Assembly (NCBI GenBank): GCA_031415055.1 | Contig: JANOQZ010000006.1 | Coordinates: 1-64,000, forward strand | Direction of reading: 5' to 3' | Length of the DNA: 64,000 nucleotides | Source: JANMOK01 sp031415055 | GTDB taxonomy: Bacteria > Pseudomonadota > Alphaproteobacteria > Rhodobacterales > Rhodobacteraceae | Part shown: piece by piece, positions 27,457 through 36,576 of the stretch | Position numbering within the stretch: the stretch's first letter is position 1 | Layout of the letters: each line of letters starts with the position of its first letter | Notes under the pieces: model-generated | Told to the model about the DNA's origin: nothing | Databases searched by the model: none | What the model saw: the letters and a program-made list of their open reading frames with translations, nothing else | Made by a program: the position numbers and the translations under genes

Positions 27457-28409
27457 CCAGCCACGCGACGCAGACTGCTGGATTATTCGATTGCCGAAAT
27501 GCTTGGGCGGCAACGCTTGAATCGCTCGCAGCGGATGACCCGCGGATTGTCGCCGTGGTCAACGATTCAGTTGGCTCGTCCAAACTCGGCGGCTTCCAGA
27601 AAAAATTTCCCGACCGTTTGATCAACGTCGGCATCGCGGAACAAACAATGGTCGGCGTCGGGGCTGGCTTGGCCAATGGCGGCTGCATCCCGTTTGTCTC
27701 TGCCGCCGCATGTTTCTTGACCGGACGCGCCCTTGAACAAATCAAAGCCGACATCGCCTATGCCAATTTCAGCGTCAAATTGATCGGCCAATCCTCGGGC
27801 GTCGCCTATGGCGAACTGGGCCCTACCCATCATTCCATCGAAGATTTGGCGTGGCTGCGCCCCCTCACCAACCTGACGATAATCGTGCCATCCGACCCTT
27901 GGGAAACCGAAGCCGCCATCCGCTGGGCCGCGGCGCATGAAGGCCCGGTTTTCATCCGCATCAGCCGCATGCCGGTGCCCGAACTGGAGTTGCCCAACCG
28001 CGTGTTTCGCGCCGGCAAAGCCGAACTGGTCCGCGAAGGGCAAGACTTGGCAATCATCGCCTGCGGCACCACCGTGCATTTGGCCCTCGCCGCTGCGCAA
28101 TCATTGGCAAGCGAGGGTATCCAAGCCCGCGTTTTGAACATGGCGACGATCAACCCGCTGGACGAAACCGCCGTGCTGAACGCCGCGCAAACCGGGGCAA
28201 TTGTCACCGTTGAAGAAGCCTCCATTCGCGGCGGTCTGGGTGGCGCAATTGCGGAACTTACCAGTTCCCACACTCCAGTACCCATAGAGCGTGTCGGTTT
28301 CCCCGGCTTTGTCCCCACCGGCTCGGTCGATTGGTTGTTTGACCATTTCGGCCTGACACCGCAGGGCATCGCCGCTGCCGCGCACCGCGCTTTGGCCCGA
28401 AAACGCTGA
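27453..28409 (+). CDS. Transketolase-like, C-terminal (pyrimidine-binding) subunit
   Basis: 318 residues from a TTG start at 27453, which has GGAGG eight bases before it and overlaps the preceding stop. It contains the TPP pyrimidine-binding domain (GIAEQTMVGVGAGLANGG with catalytic Glu) and the C-terminal domain (VEEASIRGGLGGAIAE). Together with the previous gene it forms a complete transketolase that moves a two-carbon ketol unit. Confidence 0.9.
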   Translation: MTSHATQTAGLFDCRNAWAATLESLAADDPRIVAVVNDSVGSSKLGGFQKKFPDRLINVGIAEQTMVGVGAGLANGGCIPFVSAAACFLTGRALEQIKADIAYANFSVKLIGQSSGVAYGELGPTHHSIEDLAWLRPLTNLTIIVPSDPWETEAAIRWAAAHEGPVFIRISRMPVPELELPNRVFRAGKAELVREGQDLAIIACGTTVHLALAAAQSLASEGIQARVLNMATINPLDETAVLNAAQTGAIVTVEEASIRGGLGGAIAELTSSHTPVPIERVGFPGFVPTGSVDWLFDHFGLTPQGIAAAAHRALARKR

Positions 28410-28411
28410 AT

Positions 28412-29884
28412 ATGGCCCCGCGCATCCTTGCCATCGACCAAGGCACCAGCACAACCAAAGCCCTGCTGGTCGAAGCATCGGGCAAAATCATCGCGCAAGC
28501 TGCCGCACCCCTGCTCTCTCATTACCCGCACCCCGGTTGGGCCGAACAATCGGCGCTGGATATCTGGGCTAGCGTGCAAAGCGTTATCGCCCAGATCATC
28601 GACGAGGTCGGTTCCGATAATATCGCGGGCATCGCCATCGCCAACCAACGCGAAACCTTGGTGTCATGGGACGCAAGCACTAGCCAACCGATCGCGCCCG
28701 CAATCCTGTGGCAATGTCGCCGCACCGCAGATATCTGCGCAACGCTGCATGCGGAAGGCAAAAACGCCCAAGTCGAATCCGTAACCGGCCTCGCCATCAA
28801 CCCATTATTCCCCGCCGCAAAACTCGGCTGGATCATGGAAAATGTGCTCGTCGCCAAGGACTTAGCGCACAAAGCTCACCTGCGCGCGGGAACGGTGGAT
28901 AGTTGGTTACTTTGGAATCTGACCGGAGGAAAATCTTTCGCCACCGACCATTCCAACGCCTCGCGCACACAACTGTTTGACACGGGCCGAATGGTGTGGA
29001 GCCAAGACCTCTGCACCCTTTTTGGCGCACCAATCAACGCCTTGCCGCAGCCCATGCCATCGGACAGCCGGTTTGGCAAAACCAGTGCAGGCGCCACGGC
29101 CCTACCGGCAGGCATTCCCATTCTCGCCATGATGGGTGACAGCCACGCCGCGCTTTATGGCCACGGCGTGCGCGAAGCAGGCACGGTCAAGGCCACCTAC
29201 GGCACCGGTTCGTCGCTGATGACGTTAACGCCAAATCGCGTCACCTCGCAAAACGGTCTATCGGGCACGATTGCTTGGTCAAACCAACACGGCGTCGCCT
29301 ATGCGTTGGAAGGCAATATCACCGTTTCAGCGCAGGCCGCGTCTTATATGGCGCAAATTCTGGCGCTGCCAGACGCGGCGGCGCTTTCAGCTTTGGCACA
29401 AACCGTTACAACTTCAAACGGCGTCACCTTTGTCCCCGCGCTTGCCGGCCTTGGCGCACCGCACTGGCACGACGCCGCAACCGGAACTATCGAAGGCCTG
29501 ACCCACGCCAGCACGCCCGCCCATCTTGCTCGGGCCACTTTTGAAGCAATCGCGTTCCAGATTGCCGATGTGTTTTTCGCCATGGAGCGCGATCTGGGGC
29601 AAGAGCTTTCGGCTTTGAAAGCCGATGGTGGCGCCTCGAGCAATGATTTTTTGCTGCAATTGCAAGCCGATATTCTGGGCCGAACAATCCTGCGCGGTGA
29701 AGCTCCCGAAGTCGGCGCGTTGGGTGTTGCGGCAATGGCATTTGAGGCGCTCAGCATCACACCACTGTTCACCACGCAGCCCGGACAACTGCGTCGCTTC
29801 GACCCGCAGTCGAACCAAAACTGGCGCGACCAACATTATTCGCGCTGGCGCAACGTGCTTGCCCGCGTTCGCTTGCAGGCCTAG
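28412..29884 (+). CDS. FGGY-family carbohydrate kinase
   Basis: 490 residues with the ASKHA ATPase fold. Phosphate-binding IDQGTSTTKALL at residues 7-18, first FGGY domain with GIAIANQRET, TYGTGSSLM, and the second signature around FVPALAGLGAPHWHDAATGTIEGLTH. Related to xylulose and glycerol kinases; the substrate is presumably the ketose made by the isomerase or a transketolase product. Starts two bases after the transketolase C subunit. Confidence 0.88.
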   Translation: MAPRILAIDQGTSTTKALLVEASGKIIAQAAAPLLSHYPHPGWAEQSALDIWASVQSVIAQIIDEVGSDNIAGIAIANQRETLVSWDASTSQPIAPAILWQCRRTADICATLHAEGKNAQVESVTGLAINPLFPAAKLGWIMENVLVAKDLAHKAHLRAGTVDSWLLWNLTGGKSFATDHSNASRTQLFDTGRMVWSQDLCTLFGAPINALPQPMPSDSRFGKTSAGATALPAGIPILAMMGDSHAALYGHGVREAGTVKATYGTGSSLMTLTPNRVTSQNGLSGTIAWSNQHGVAYALEGNITVSAQAASYMAQILALPDAAALSALAQTVTTSNGVTFVPALAGLGAPHWHDAATGTIEGLTHASTPAHLARATFEAIAFQIADVFFAMERDLGQELSALKADGGASSNDFLLQLQADILGRTILRGEAPEVGALGVAAMAFEALSITPLFTTQPGQLRRFDPQSNQNWRDQHYSRWRNVLARVRLQA

Positions 29885-29936
29885 GCTGGCCAGCAACCCA
29901 ATCCTGCAACCCAATATATTTCAATGGAGAAACGCC

Positions 29937-30926
29937 ATGCGCTATCGCCGCCTAGGACGAACCGGCCTGCAAGTCAGCGAATTCTCGCTTGGGTCATGGG
30001 TGACATTCGGCAAGCAAGTGCACGACAGCGACGCGCTGAAACTGATGACCAAGGCCTATGATAGCGGCATCAACTTTTTCGACAATGCCGAGGGTTACGA
30101 AGCGGGCGCTTCCGAAGCATTGATGGGGCAAGCTCTAACCAAACTGGGGTGGAGCCGGGATTCGTTCATTGTCTCGTCCAAAGTGTTCTGGGGCGGTTCC
30201 AAACCCACACAACGCGGCTTATCACGCAAACATGTCACCGACGGCTGCCATGCCGCCTTGAAGCGGTTGCAGGTCGAATACCTCGATCTGTTCTTTTGCC
30301 ACCGTCCCGATCTTGACACGCCAATCGAAGAAACCGTTCGCGCCATGCACGACCTGATTTCGCAGGGCAAGGTGATGTACTGGGGCACGTCGCAATGGAC
30401 GGCGCAGCAAATCACCGAAGCCTGGGCAGTGGCGAAAGATTTGAAAATCAGCCCGCCAGTGATGGAACAGCCGCAATACAACTTTTTTGACCGCCACAAG
30501 ATCGAAAACGAATTCCTGCCGCTATATGATCTGACGGGCCTTGGCACCACGATCTTTTCGCCCCTAGCATCGGGCGTATTGACTGGAAAATACAACGATG
30601 GCGTGCCCCAGGATTCCCGCCTCAATCTTCCGGGCTATGAATGGCTCAAGGCTGAATGGGCCAGCGCGACCGGCCAAGACAAGCTTGCCAAGGTGGCTTT
30701 GCTGGCGAAATTGGCGGCCAAAGCCGGCCTGCCGATCCACCACATGGCGCTACTGTGGTGCCTGTCCAATCCGCATGTGTCCAGCGTCATTCTGGGGGCG
30801 TCAAAACTCAGCCAACTCACCGACAATCTCTCCGCTCTAGACAAGCGCGACGTGATGGACGACGCCCTGAAAGCCAAAATAGAAGACATCCTGCAGAACA
30901 GACCCGCCGGGCCTTTGCGATATTGA
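29937..30926 (+). CDS. Aldo/keto reductase (Kv-beta / YghZ-like)
   Basis: 329-residue NADPH-dependent (beta/alpha)8 reductase. The catalytic tetrad is recognisable: D in FFDNAEGYE, Tyr of the same motif, Lys in SSKVFW and His in FFCHRPD. The group contains YghZ, which reduces L-glyceraldehyde 3-phosphate and methylglyoxal. ATG at 29937 follows GGAG. As the last gene of the sugar operon it could reduce the short aldehyde released by the transketolase; this is inference. Confidence 0.87.
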   Translation: MRYRRLGRTGLQVSEFSLGSWVTFGKQVHDSDALKLMTKAYDSGINFFDNAEGYEAGASEALMGQALTKLGWSRDSFIVSSKVFWGGSKPTQRGLSRKHVTDGCHAALKRLQVEYLDLFFCHRPDLDTPIEETVRAMHDLISQGKVMYWGTSQWTAQQITEAWAVAKDLKISPPVMEQPQYNFFDRHKIENEFLPLYDLTGLGTTIFSPLASGVLTGKYNDGVPQDSRLNLPGYEWLKAEWASATGQDKLAKVALLAKLAAKAGLPIHHMALLWCLSNPHVSSVILGASKLSQLTDNLSALDKRDVMDDALKAKIEDILQNRPAGPLRY

Positions 30927-30931
30927 ACGTC

Positions 30932-31546
30932 CTAATTCGCCTCGTCTTCCACCGCGTATTTCTTGAACAAGCCCATCTGGCTAAAGACGAAAGCAAACGA
31001 GGAAACTGGCAAAAAGAACGTCTTGAAACTGACCCAAGTTGCCGTGTCAAAGTTCCGCCAAACCCCTTCGTTCACCACCGCCAGCACCAGAAAAAACAGC
31101 GCGAAACGCGCGGTGAATTTCATCCAGCCTGCTTCCTGAAGCGGCAACACCTCACCCATCAGATATTTCAGATAGGATTGCCCACGCAGCAAACCGAACC
31201 CCAAAATCGCGGCGAAGGTCAAATAAATGATCGTCGGCTTCATTTTGATAAACGTGGCATCCTTCAGCCAAATCGTCAGGCCACCAAACACCAACACCAC
31301 GCAGGCGGTTATCAGCACCATTTTCGGCAAATGCCCGGTCAAAAACCACGAAACAACCAGAGCCGCCAAAGTCACCGGCACAAAAACCTTGGTGGCAAAA
31401 ATAACTTGCGCCAATTGCTTGGCGGCATCGTCCGCGCCCTCAGGCACATTGGCCCAGCGAAACGACAGGAAAAACACCATGATCGGGCCAATTTCCAACA
31501 CCAGCTTGAGTATCGGATTTATTTTCTTCTCAGCCATGCTGCCCAT
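30932..31546 (-). CDS. yciB: Inner membrane-spanning protein YciB (IspZ family)
   Basis: 204 residues with about five membrane helices; family signatures LELGPIMVFFLSF-like start (LEIGPIMVFF) and QSYLKYLMGEVLPLQEAGW. YciB was once called intracellular septation protein A and interacts with cell-envelope and elongation proteins. Two possible ATGs (31546 or 31537) are close together; I kept the first. It is convergent with the sugar operon with five bases between stops. In many alphaproteobacteria it lies downstream of ftsY, and ftsY is indeed 1.6 kb away. Confidence 0.9.
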   Translation of the reverse strand: MGSMAEKKINPILKLVLEIGPIMVFFLSFRWANVPEGADDAAKQLAQVIFATKVFVPVTLAALVVSWFLTGHLPKMVLITACVVLVFGGLTIWLKDATFIKMKPTIIYLTFAAILGFGLLRGQSYLKYLMGEVLPLQEAGWMKFTARFALFFLVLAVVNEGVWRNFDTATWVSFKTFFLPVSSFAFVFSQMGLFKKYAVEDEAN

Positions 31547-31610
31547 TCCATTTTGCCAAACTCGCGAAAACCCCTATCATGCCGAAGGGTGACCTTCCAG
31601 CGGGGCGAGA

Positions 31611-32372
31611 ATGAGCACCATTCCAACACTATTTTTCCTATTCATGCTGGCCTTTGCCGGGGCAATCATTGGCATAGGCGCGTTCGTGGCCCTGCGCACG
31701 CTGCGCCAACTCAACGCTTTGAAAAACGCCGTGCACATCTATCCCGCCGACGCACGGCCCGGCTATTTTCGCGTTGATGGCACAGCGCATGGATCTGGCA
31801 AATTACTGGCACCCCTAACCGGTGCGCCCTGCCTTTGGCATAAAATCAGGGTTGAGAAATACGCGTACCGCTCCGGCTCGGGCAACAACAGCAATGACAG
31901 CAACTGGACGACACTTCGCAGCGAGGAAAGTGAACGGAATTTTCGCGTGCAATGGGACGGCGCGACAATCGAGGTTGACCCTGCTTTTGCCGAAATTATC
32001 CCCACCGACAAAAGCCAATGGCAAGGTGCCAGCGACACCCCCGATGACCTTAATCCGCGCAGGTTCAAACCGGGCGAGAACCCCTATGGCGAGGGTTTTC
32101 AAGTTACCGTTTCCGGCGGACCAAACAGCAAATACCGCTATTTTGAAGAACGCATCTACGACGGCGACCCAATCTTTATCTTGGGCGAAATCAGCGAATC
32201 CGGCAAAGGTAAATTCTCCATCGCCAAACCGCCCAGCAGCCCATATCTGATTTCCACCACCGAACCCGGTAAACACGCCGAATTGCAGCGCAAAAGCATC
32301 TTCGGCGCGGTGTTCATCGCCGGTTTCGGTGTGGCTCTGATGGGCTTGTTCATGTGGCTGCGCTGGGGGTAA
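31611..32372 (+). CDS. GIDE/MULAN-like membrane protein without RING domain
   Basis: 253 residues: an N-terminal membrane helix (about 6-30), a large soluble domain and a C-terminal helix (about 230-250). The soluble part resembles the GIDE domain of mitochondrial E3 ligase MUL1, with GYFRVDGTA, LLAPLTGAPCLWHKIRVE, ITERRWDGA-like stretches and YRYFEERIYDGDPIFILGE. No RING finger follows, so it is not a ubiquitin ligase; bacterial members are of unknown function. Divergent from yciB. Confidence 0.75.
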   Translation: MSTIPTLFFLFMLAFAGAIIGIGAFVALRTLRQLNALKNAVHIYPADARPGYFRVDGTAHGSGKLLAPLTGAPCLWHKIRVEKYAYRSGSGNNSNDSNWTTLRSEESERNFRVQWDGATIEVDPAFAEIIPTDKSQWQGASDTPDDLNPRRFKPGENPYGEGFQVTVSGGPNSKYRYFEERIYDGDPIFILGEISESGKGKFSIAKPPSSPYLISTTEPGKHAELQRKSIFGAVFIAGFGVALMGLFMWLRWG

Positions 32373-32396
32373 TGCAACGTATCGACGCGCACACTG

Positions 32397-32466
32397 CTGT
32401 CACCCCCTCGACGGCGGCAATCAAACCCCCGTCTACGCCGGTGCGAACTCCTCCGAATCAAACGCC
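32397..32466. repeat. Degenerate copy of the ftsY 3' end and its flank
   Basis: A 70-base block matches 33158-33227 at 59 of 70 positions, including a perfect 15-base stretch at 32419-32433 equal to 33180-33194. The second copy covers the end of ftsY coding sequence and a short palindromic flank. The remaining 200 bases between the GIDE-like gene and the cupin gene hold nothing else I recognise. Confidence 0.7.
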
Positions 32467-32574
32467 GGTGACGTGAGTTCTGATATTGCCGGACTCAATT
32501 GGCGGCGGTCGCAGGCTGGACTTTTGACCGGCGAACAAGCCTGTCAACGTCCAGCCGTGGTCACACAGGATCGC

Positions 32575-33006
32575 TCAGGCAGGGATCATTATCGACACGC
32601 GATGGATGCCAACCACCGAGCTGATGTTTTCATTTTGGTCGGTTTTGCCCAATGCGCAAGTGTAGGTCTCGCCTTCCTTGACGATAAATTCCTGGTCCAC
32701 CTTTTTGATTTTGAACTCGCCGGCCAGGATGAAGCAAACCATGTCATTGTCCATCACGGTTTCCGGAAACACCGCTCCTGGCTGGTACACGATATCGACC
32801 ATCGTAATGCTCTTGTAGGCTGGGATATCGGAATGAAACTCGCCGATCTCCACCAGCCTGACGCCCGGCACAAGTTCCTTGCCATCTTCGGGGCCGTATG
32901 CCGGAATTTCCGCTGACGCGGGTGAAACGAACAGGGGTGCTGCGACCGCGACAACACCGACTGCCATAGCAGTTCGACGATTCATGCCTTCCATTGCTTC
33001 CACCAT
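32575..33006 (-). CDS. Tat-exported cupin-like protein
   Basis: About 140 residues with a twin-arginine signal (NRRTAMAVGVVAVAAP, cleaved near ASAE). The mature part has small beta-barrel features of a cupin (VYQPGAVFPETVMDNDMVCFILAGEFKIK then a VKEGETYTCALGKT stretch), although the metal-binding histidines are mostly missing. The start may be the ATG at 33006, 32994 or 32985; the signal peptide fits any. The function is unknown. Confidence 0.65.
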   Translation of the reverse strand: MVEAMEGMNRRTAMAVGVVAVAAPLFVSPASAEIPAYGPEDGKELVPGVRLVEIGEFHSDIPAYKSITMVDIVYQPGAVFPETVMDNDMVCFILAGEFKIKKVDQEFIVKEGETYTCALGKTDQNENISSVVGIHRVSIMIPA

Positions 33007-33157
33007 TTGTTTGTTAATTGCGCAAAAAAGCGCGCTCGAATGTTACGCCCGGCAAGGCAACAAGTAAAATCATTTCAGAGCGGCAATCACCCTTCGCGCC
33101 GACGAAATCCATCTGATTTCAAGAGCACCGAAAAGGCACAACTAAAGCACTGTGCCC

Positions 33158-33227
33158 CCGTCATTCCCGCGAAGGTGGGAATCAAACCCCCGTCAGCGCC
33201 CGCGCAAACTCATCCGGGTCAAACGCC
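33158..33227. repeat. Palindromic repeat overlapping ftsY 3' end (second copy)
   Basis: Partner of the block at 32397-32466. It begins with GTCATTCCCGCGAAGGTGGGAA, a GC hairpin (TTCCCGC / GTGGGAA) of a common dispersed repeat type, and runs through the ftsY stop codon (33182) into the last 15 codons. Confidence 0.6.
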
Positions 33228-34195
33228 TGCAAATCGTCAATCGCCTCGCCTACCCCAATCGCATGGATCGGCAGGCCGAATTTATCGGCCAATGCCACCA
33301 GCACGCCGCCCTTGGCGGTGCCGTCCAGCTTGGTCATCACCAGCCCGGTCACATCGGCGATTTTGCTGAAAATCTCGACCTGCGACAAAGCATTCTGCCC
33401 CGTCGTTGCATCTAAAACCAAAATAGTATTGTGCGGCGCTGTTTCGTCGCGCTTGCGGATCACCCGCACGATCTTGGCCAGTTCCTCCATCAGATCGGCG
33501 CGGTTCTGCAACCGCCCGGCGGTGTCGATCATCAACAAATCCGCTCCATCCGCTTCAGCCTTCACCATCGCCTCATAAGCCAGCGACGCCGGGTCGGACC
33601 CATCGGGCGCAGTCAGAACCGGCACCCCCGCGCGTTCGCCCCAGATTTTCAACTGCTCCACCGCCGCAGCGCGAAACGTATCGCAAGCGGCGATCACAAC
33701 GGTTTTACCCGAAGCACGAAACTGACTGGCCAGCTTGCCAATCGTCGTCGTCTTGCCCGAGCCGTTAACCCCCGCCACCAGAACCACTTGCGGGCGCTTG
33801 GCATAGATCGGCATGGCGACAGCCACCGGGGCAAGTATCGCCGCAATCTCGCGCGCCAAAGCTTCCTTGATTTCGCTAACGGCAAGCCTCTTGCCAAACC
33901 GCCCCTCGGCCATTCGCGCAGTCACTTTCAACGCCGTATCCACCCCCATATCGGCGGAAATCAGCAGCTCCTCCAAGCTTTCCAACATCGCATCGTCCAA
34001 CACTCGACGGGCAACCGGCGCTTCTTCGCGCCGCAAAACCCGCGCCAACAGCCCCGGCTTGGGCGCTGGTTCCTCAACAACTTCAGCCGCAATTTCCACC
34101 TCGACTGCGGCCTCATCGACAATTGCCTCCAACCCAGAGTCCAATTTCGATGACGACTTGAACATCCGGTCTTTGAGTTTTGAGAAAAACGACAT
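33182..34195 (-). CDS. ftsY: Signal recognition particle receptor FtsY
   Basis: 337 residues; SRP receptor GTPase that docks ribosome-nascent chains at the membrane. An acidic A domain (about 15-50), the N domain and the G domain with GVNGSGKTTTIGKLA, DTFRAAAVEQL, DTAGRLQNRADLMEEL and TKLDGTAKGG are all present. I chose the ATG at 34195 (MSFFSKLKDR, the usual amphipathic start) over the longer frame. The 3' end is part of a repeat found 0.75 kb away. Confidence 0.96.
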   Translation of the reverse strand: MSFFSKLKDRMFKSSSKLDSGLEAIVDEAAVEVEIAAEVVEEPAPKPGLLARVLRREEAPVARRVLDDAMLESLEELLISADMGVDTALKVTARMAEGRFGKRLAVSEIKEALAREIAAILAPVAVAMPIYAKRPQVVLVAGVNGSGKTTTIGKLASQFRASGKTVVIAACDTFRAAAVEQLKIWGERAGVPVLTAPDGSDPASLAYEAMVKAEADGADLLMIDTAGRLQNRADLMEELAKIVRVIRKRDETAPHNTILVLDATTGQNALSQVEIFSKIADVTGLVMTKLDGTAKGGVLVALADKFGLPIHAIGVGEAIDDLQAFDPDEFARALTGV

Positions 34196-34323
34196 GCCAA
34201 TTCCAAGGTTAAGCAGTCCCCACCTAATGCCCCTAAGTGTCAGATGGAAGCCCGCGCAATCGTCGCAGGTTGGCATTCCTCAAGAAACTGGCTAGCCTTC
34301 GTCCATCAAAACCGGAACGCGCC

Positions 34324-35190
34324 ATGCCCCGCCAGACCCGCTCGCTGACCGCCGATGAAACGGCCATCCTCACCCAAGCTGACGCGCCGCCGTTTGGCAC
34401 TTTCGCACCCAACTTTGCCCAGCGCGCCGTCATCGCCCTTGCCCGCGCGACCATTCTGCATCGTGGCTTGTTTCGTCATCGAATCTCGCGCCTGATCGTC
34501 GCCCTGGGCGGCGGCAAACCCATCGACATCACCTTTCGCGGCGGCAATTTTCGCATCAAGGCCGAGAATAACCTAATCGAATATGGCCTGATGCTGCATC
34601 CAACTTACAACAAAGCCGACATCGACTTTTTGCTGCAAGCCGTCGCCGACGGCGGCACTTTCGTCGATATCGGCTGCAATATCGGCCTCTACACCCTGCC
34701 CCTCGCCGTCGCCGCCGGTCCGATGGGCCAGGTCATTTCCATCGACGCCAACCCGGCGATGGCGGCACAATTGCTTTGGCATGCACAGGCTACCCACCTA
34801 TCAAACCTCACCGTCGTCAACTGCGCCGTTGGCGATGCCGAGGGGTTGGTCGATTTGAATATCCGCAAAGACGATGTGGCTATTGTCAGCGTTTCGGAGT
34901 CACCCTCTGGCGAAATCCGCTTGCTCCCGCTGTTGGCCATCCTAACCGAAACGGGCGTCACCAAAGTTGACGCCCTCAAGATCGACATCGAAGGCTATGA
35001 AGACAAGGCCCTGCCGCCATTTCTGGACTCCGCGCTCGACGCGCTGTTGCCCAAGTGCATCGTCATTGAGCGCTTCCAAGACGGCGATTACCCAGCGTGC
35101 AGCGCTGCATTCGCACGTCATGGCTATGTGCTGCAAGGTCGCTCGCGGCAAAATTCGTTTTATCAGCGCGTCCCGGCGAAACGGAACTAG
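34324..35190 (+). CDS. FkbM-family methyltransferase
   Basis: About 288 residues, class I SAM-dependent methyltransferase. Motif I is DGGTFVDIGCNIGLYTLP; the acidic ribose-binding position is in VISIDANP, and the FkbM signature KVDALKIDIEGYEDKAL is clear. FkbM proteins O-methylate sugars or polyketides; the target here is unknown. The ATG at 34324 is my choice; a GTG at 34237 would add 29 basic residues. Divergent from ftsY. Confidence 0.85.
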   Translation: MPRQTRSLTADETAILTQADAPPFGTFAPNFAQRAVIALARATILHRGLFRHRISRLIVALGGGKPIDITFRGGNFRIKAENNLIEYGLMLHPTYNKADIDFLLQAVADGGTFVDIGCNIGLYTLPLAVAAGPMGQVISIDANPAMAAQLLWHAQATHLSNLTVVNCAVGDAEGLVDLNIRKDDVAIVSVSESPSGEIRLLPLLAILTETGVTKVDALKIDIEGYEDKALPPFLDSALDALLPKCIVIERFQDGDYPACSAAFARHGYVLQGRSRQNSFYQRVPAKRN

Positions 35191-35879
35191 CGCACCTTCG
35201 CCGCAGCCAATATCGGTCCGGCATTTGCCCGCTGCACAATCACCACAACCGGCATTCCACCGACAAGATCGGCTTTGAAAGTTACATTGGAACGCCCGTC
35301 CCAGTCGCCCATTTTACGCATCGCTGTCACCACATTGGCATAGTCAATGCGCTTACCGGCATTCTCGCCGCGCTCGATGTCCACCGTTTCCAGCGGCGAA
35401 TATTCGACGCAATAAACCACCGAAGCGCCGCTGCCAGCGCCAACTGCACTTAGTGAAACCACCACACTATCGGCATCGCGGTCCGCCGAAAGATTGACAA
35501 CTTCGGCACCACCCAACGAAGCACGGATTTGCCGTTCCAATTCGCGCTCATGCGTGCCCACAATCGAGGCTTCGCCCTGAACAATCATCTGCGGCGTGTA
35601 GATCGTGCGCTCTCCCAAAGCGCGTGCATAGGCACGCTGACGTTTGGTGTTCAGCGGTGAGCCAAGTTCGTCTTTCCAACCCAAATAGTCCCAATAATCA
35701 ACGTGATAAGATAAGGCGATGACATCGTTGCGCTCGGTCAACATGCCAAACAGCTTGTCCGCTGGCGGGCAGGAATTGCACCCCTGCGAGGTGAAAAGTT
35801 CCACCACCACCGGGCCAGACTGCGCCGTAACGGGCATCGCCACTCCCCAAATCAGTGCTGCTACCAAGGCCAAACGCAT
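35187..35879 (-). CDS. DUF1223 secreted thioredoxin-like protein
   Basis: 230 residues with a Sec signal (cleaved after VTAQ) and the DUF1223 domain: VVELFTSQGCNSCPPADKL with a CxxC pair, ALSYHVDYWDYLGWKD and YTPQMIVQG. The fold resembles thioredoxin, suggesting a periplasmic thiol function; no activity is proven. Stop overlaps the convergent FkbM gene's stop by four bases. Confidence 0.87.
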   Translation of the reverse strand: MRLALVAALIWGVAMPVTAQSGPVVVELFTSQGCNSCPPADKLFGMLTERNDVIALSYHVDYWDYLGWKDELGSPLNTKRQRAYARALGERTIYTPQMIVQGEASIVGTHERELERQIRASLGGAEVVNLSADRDADSVVVSLSAVGAGSGASVVYCVEYSPLETVDIERGENAGKRIDYANVVTAMRKMGDWDGRSNVTFKADLVGGMPVVVIVQRANAGPILAAAKVR

Positions 35880-35978
35880 AAGAATTCCTCGAATTGAACC
35901 GGTCCGTTCTACGTCAATTCGTCAATTCTGGCCAGTCAAGCCTTTGCGAGTTTCGTGTCAGCCCAAATCACAGCCGCG

Positions 35979-36419
35979 TCACCAGCGCCGCGTCTTGCTG
36001 AAATATTCCTCGGCCTGCGTGCCAAAGACCAAGCGCAAACCAGTTTCTTCGCCCAAAATGAACCGCTGCGTGATGATGAGAGGAAACGCCAAGAGCGGCA
36101 AAAACCCGGACAGCGAGCCAAACCAGATCGCCGCCCCCAAAATGACCAAGGCCATGCCGGTATAAATCGGGTTTCGGTTGATCCGAAACGGTCCCTCGAT
36201 AATCAATGCGCTGGGCGTTTGACGCGGCATCATCGGGGTTGATTTTCGCATGAACCAATTTCGAGTCCAAATCATCAGGGCAAAACCGGCAATGATAATC
36301 AGCCATCCCAACCAGTCGGGCAACGGTACCGGAAACAGCGGCACCAGCCAGGTCATTAGGGCCGATAGCAATATACAGCCAATCGCCCAAACCGGCGGCA
36401 AGTCGGGAAATTGGTTCAT
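35979..36419 (-). CDS. ICMT/PEMT-type membrane methyltransferase family protein
   Basis: 146 residues with three or four membrane helices and the SAM-binding GPFRINRNPIYTGM and EEEYFSKTRRW-type C-terminal motif (EEYFSKTRRW) of the isoprenylcysteine carboxyl methyltransferase / phospholipid methyltransferase family. Bacterial members methylate lipids or unknown substrates. Confidence 0.82.
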   Translation of the reverse strand: MNQFPDLPPVWAIGCILLSALMTWLVPLFPVPLPDWLGWLIIIAGFALMIWTRNWFMRKSTPMMPRQTPSALIIEGPFRINRNPIYTGMALVILGAAIWFGSLSGFLPLLAFPLIITQRFILGEETGLRLVFGTQAEEYFSKTRRW

Positions 36420-36576
36420 TTTCTTGGATTCCTTGCTGGGCCAGCGCGACCTTTCCCAAAGATCACTGGCGATAAAAGTCTATACAAAGCCCGCGGCAAT
36501 TGCCACGCCGCAGAGTTGATTATTCTTTAAGCCGACACGTTAGTTTTCTCACCTACGCGCAATTAACATCCGACGT

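Noticed and set aside
31611..32372. Ubiquitin ligase function for the GIDE-like protein
   Set aside because: No RING finger cysteines or histidines follow the GIDE-like domain.
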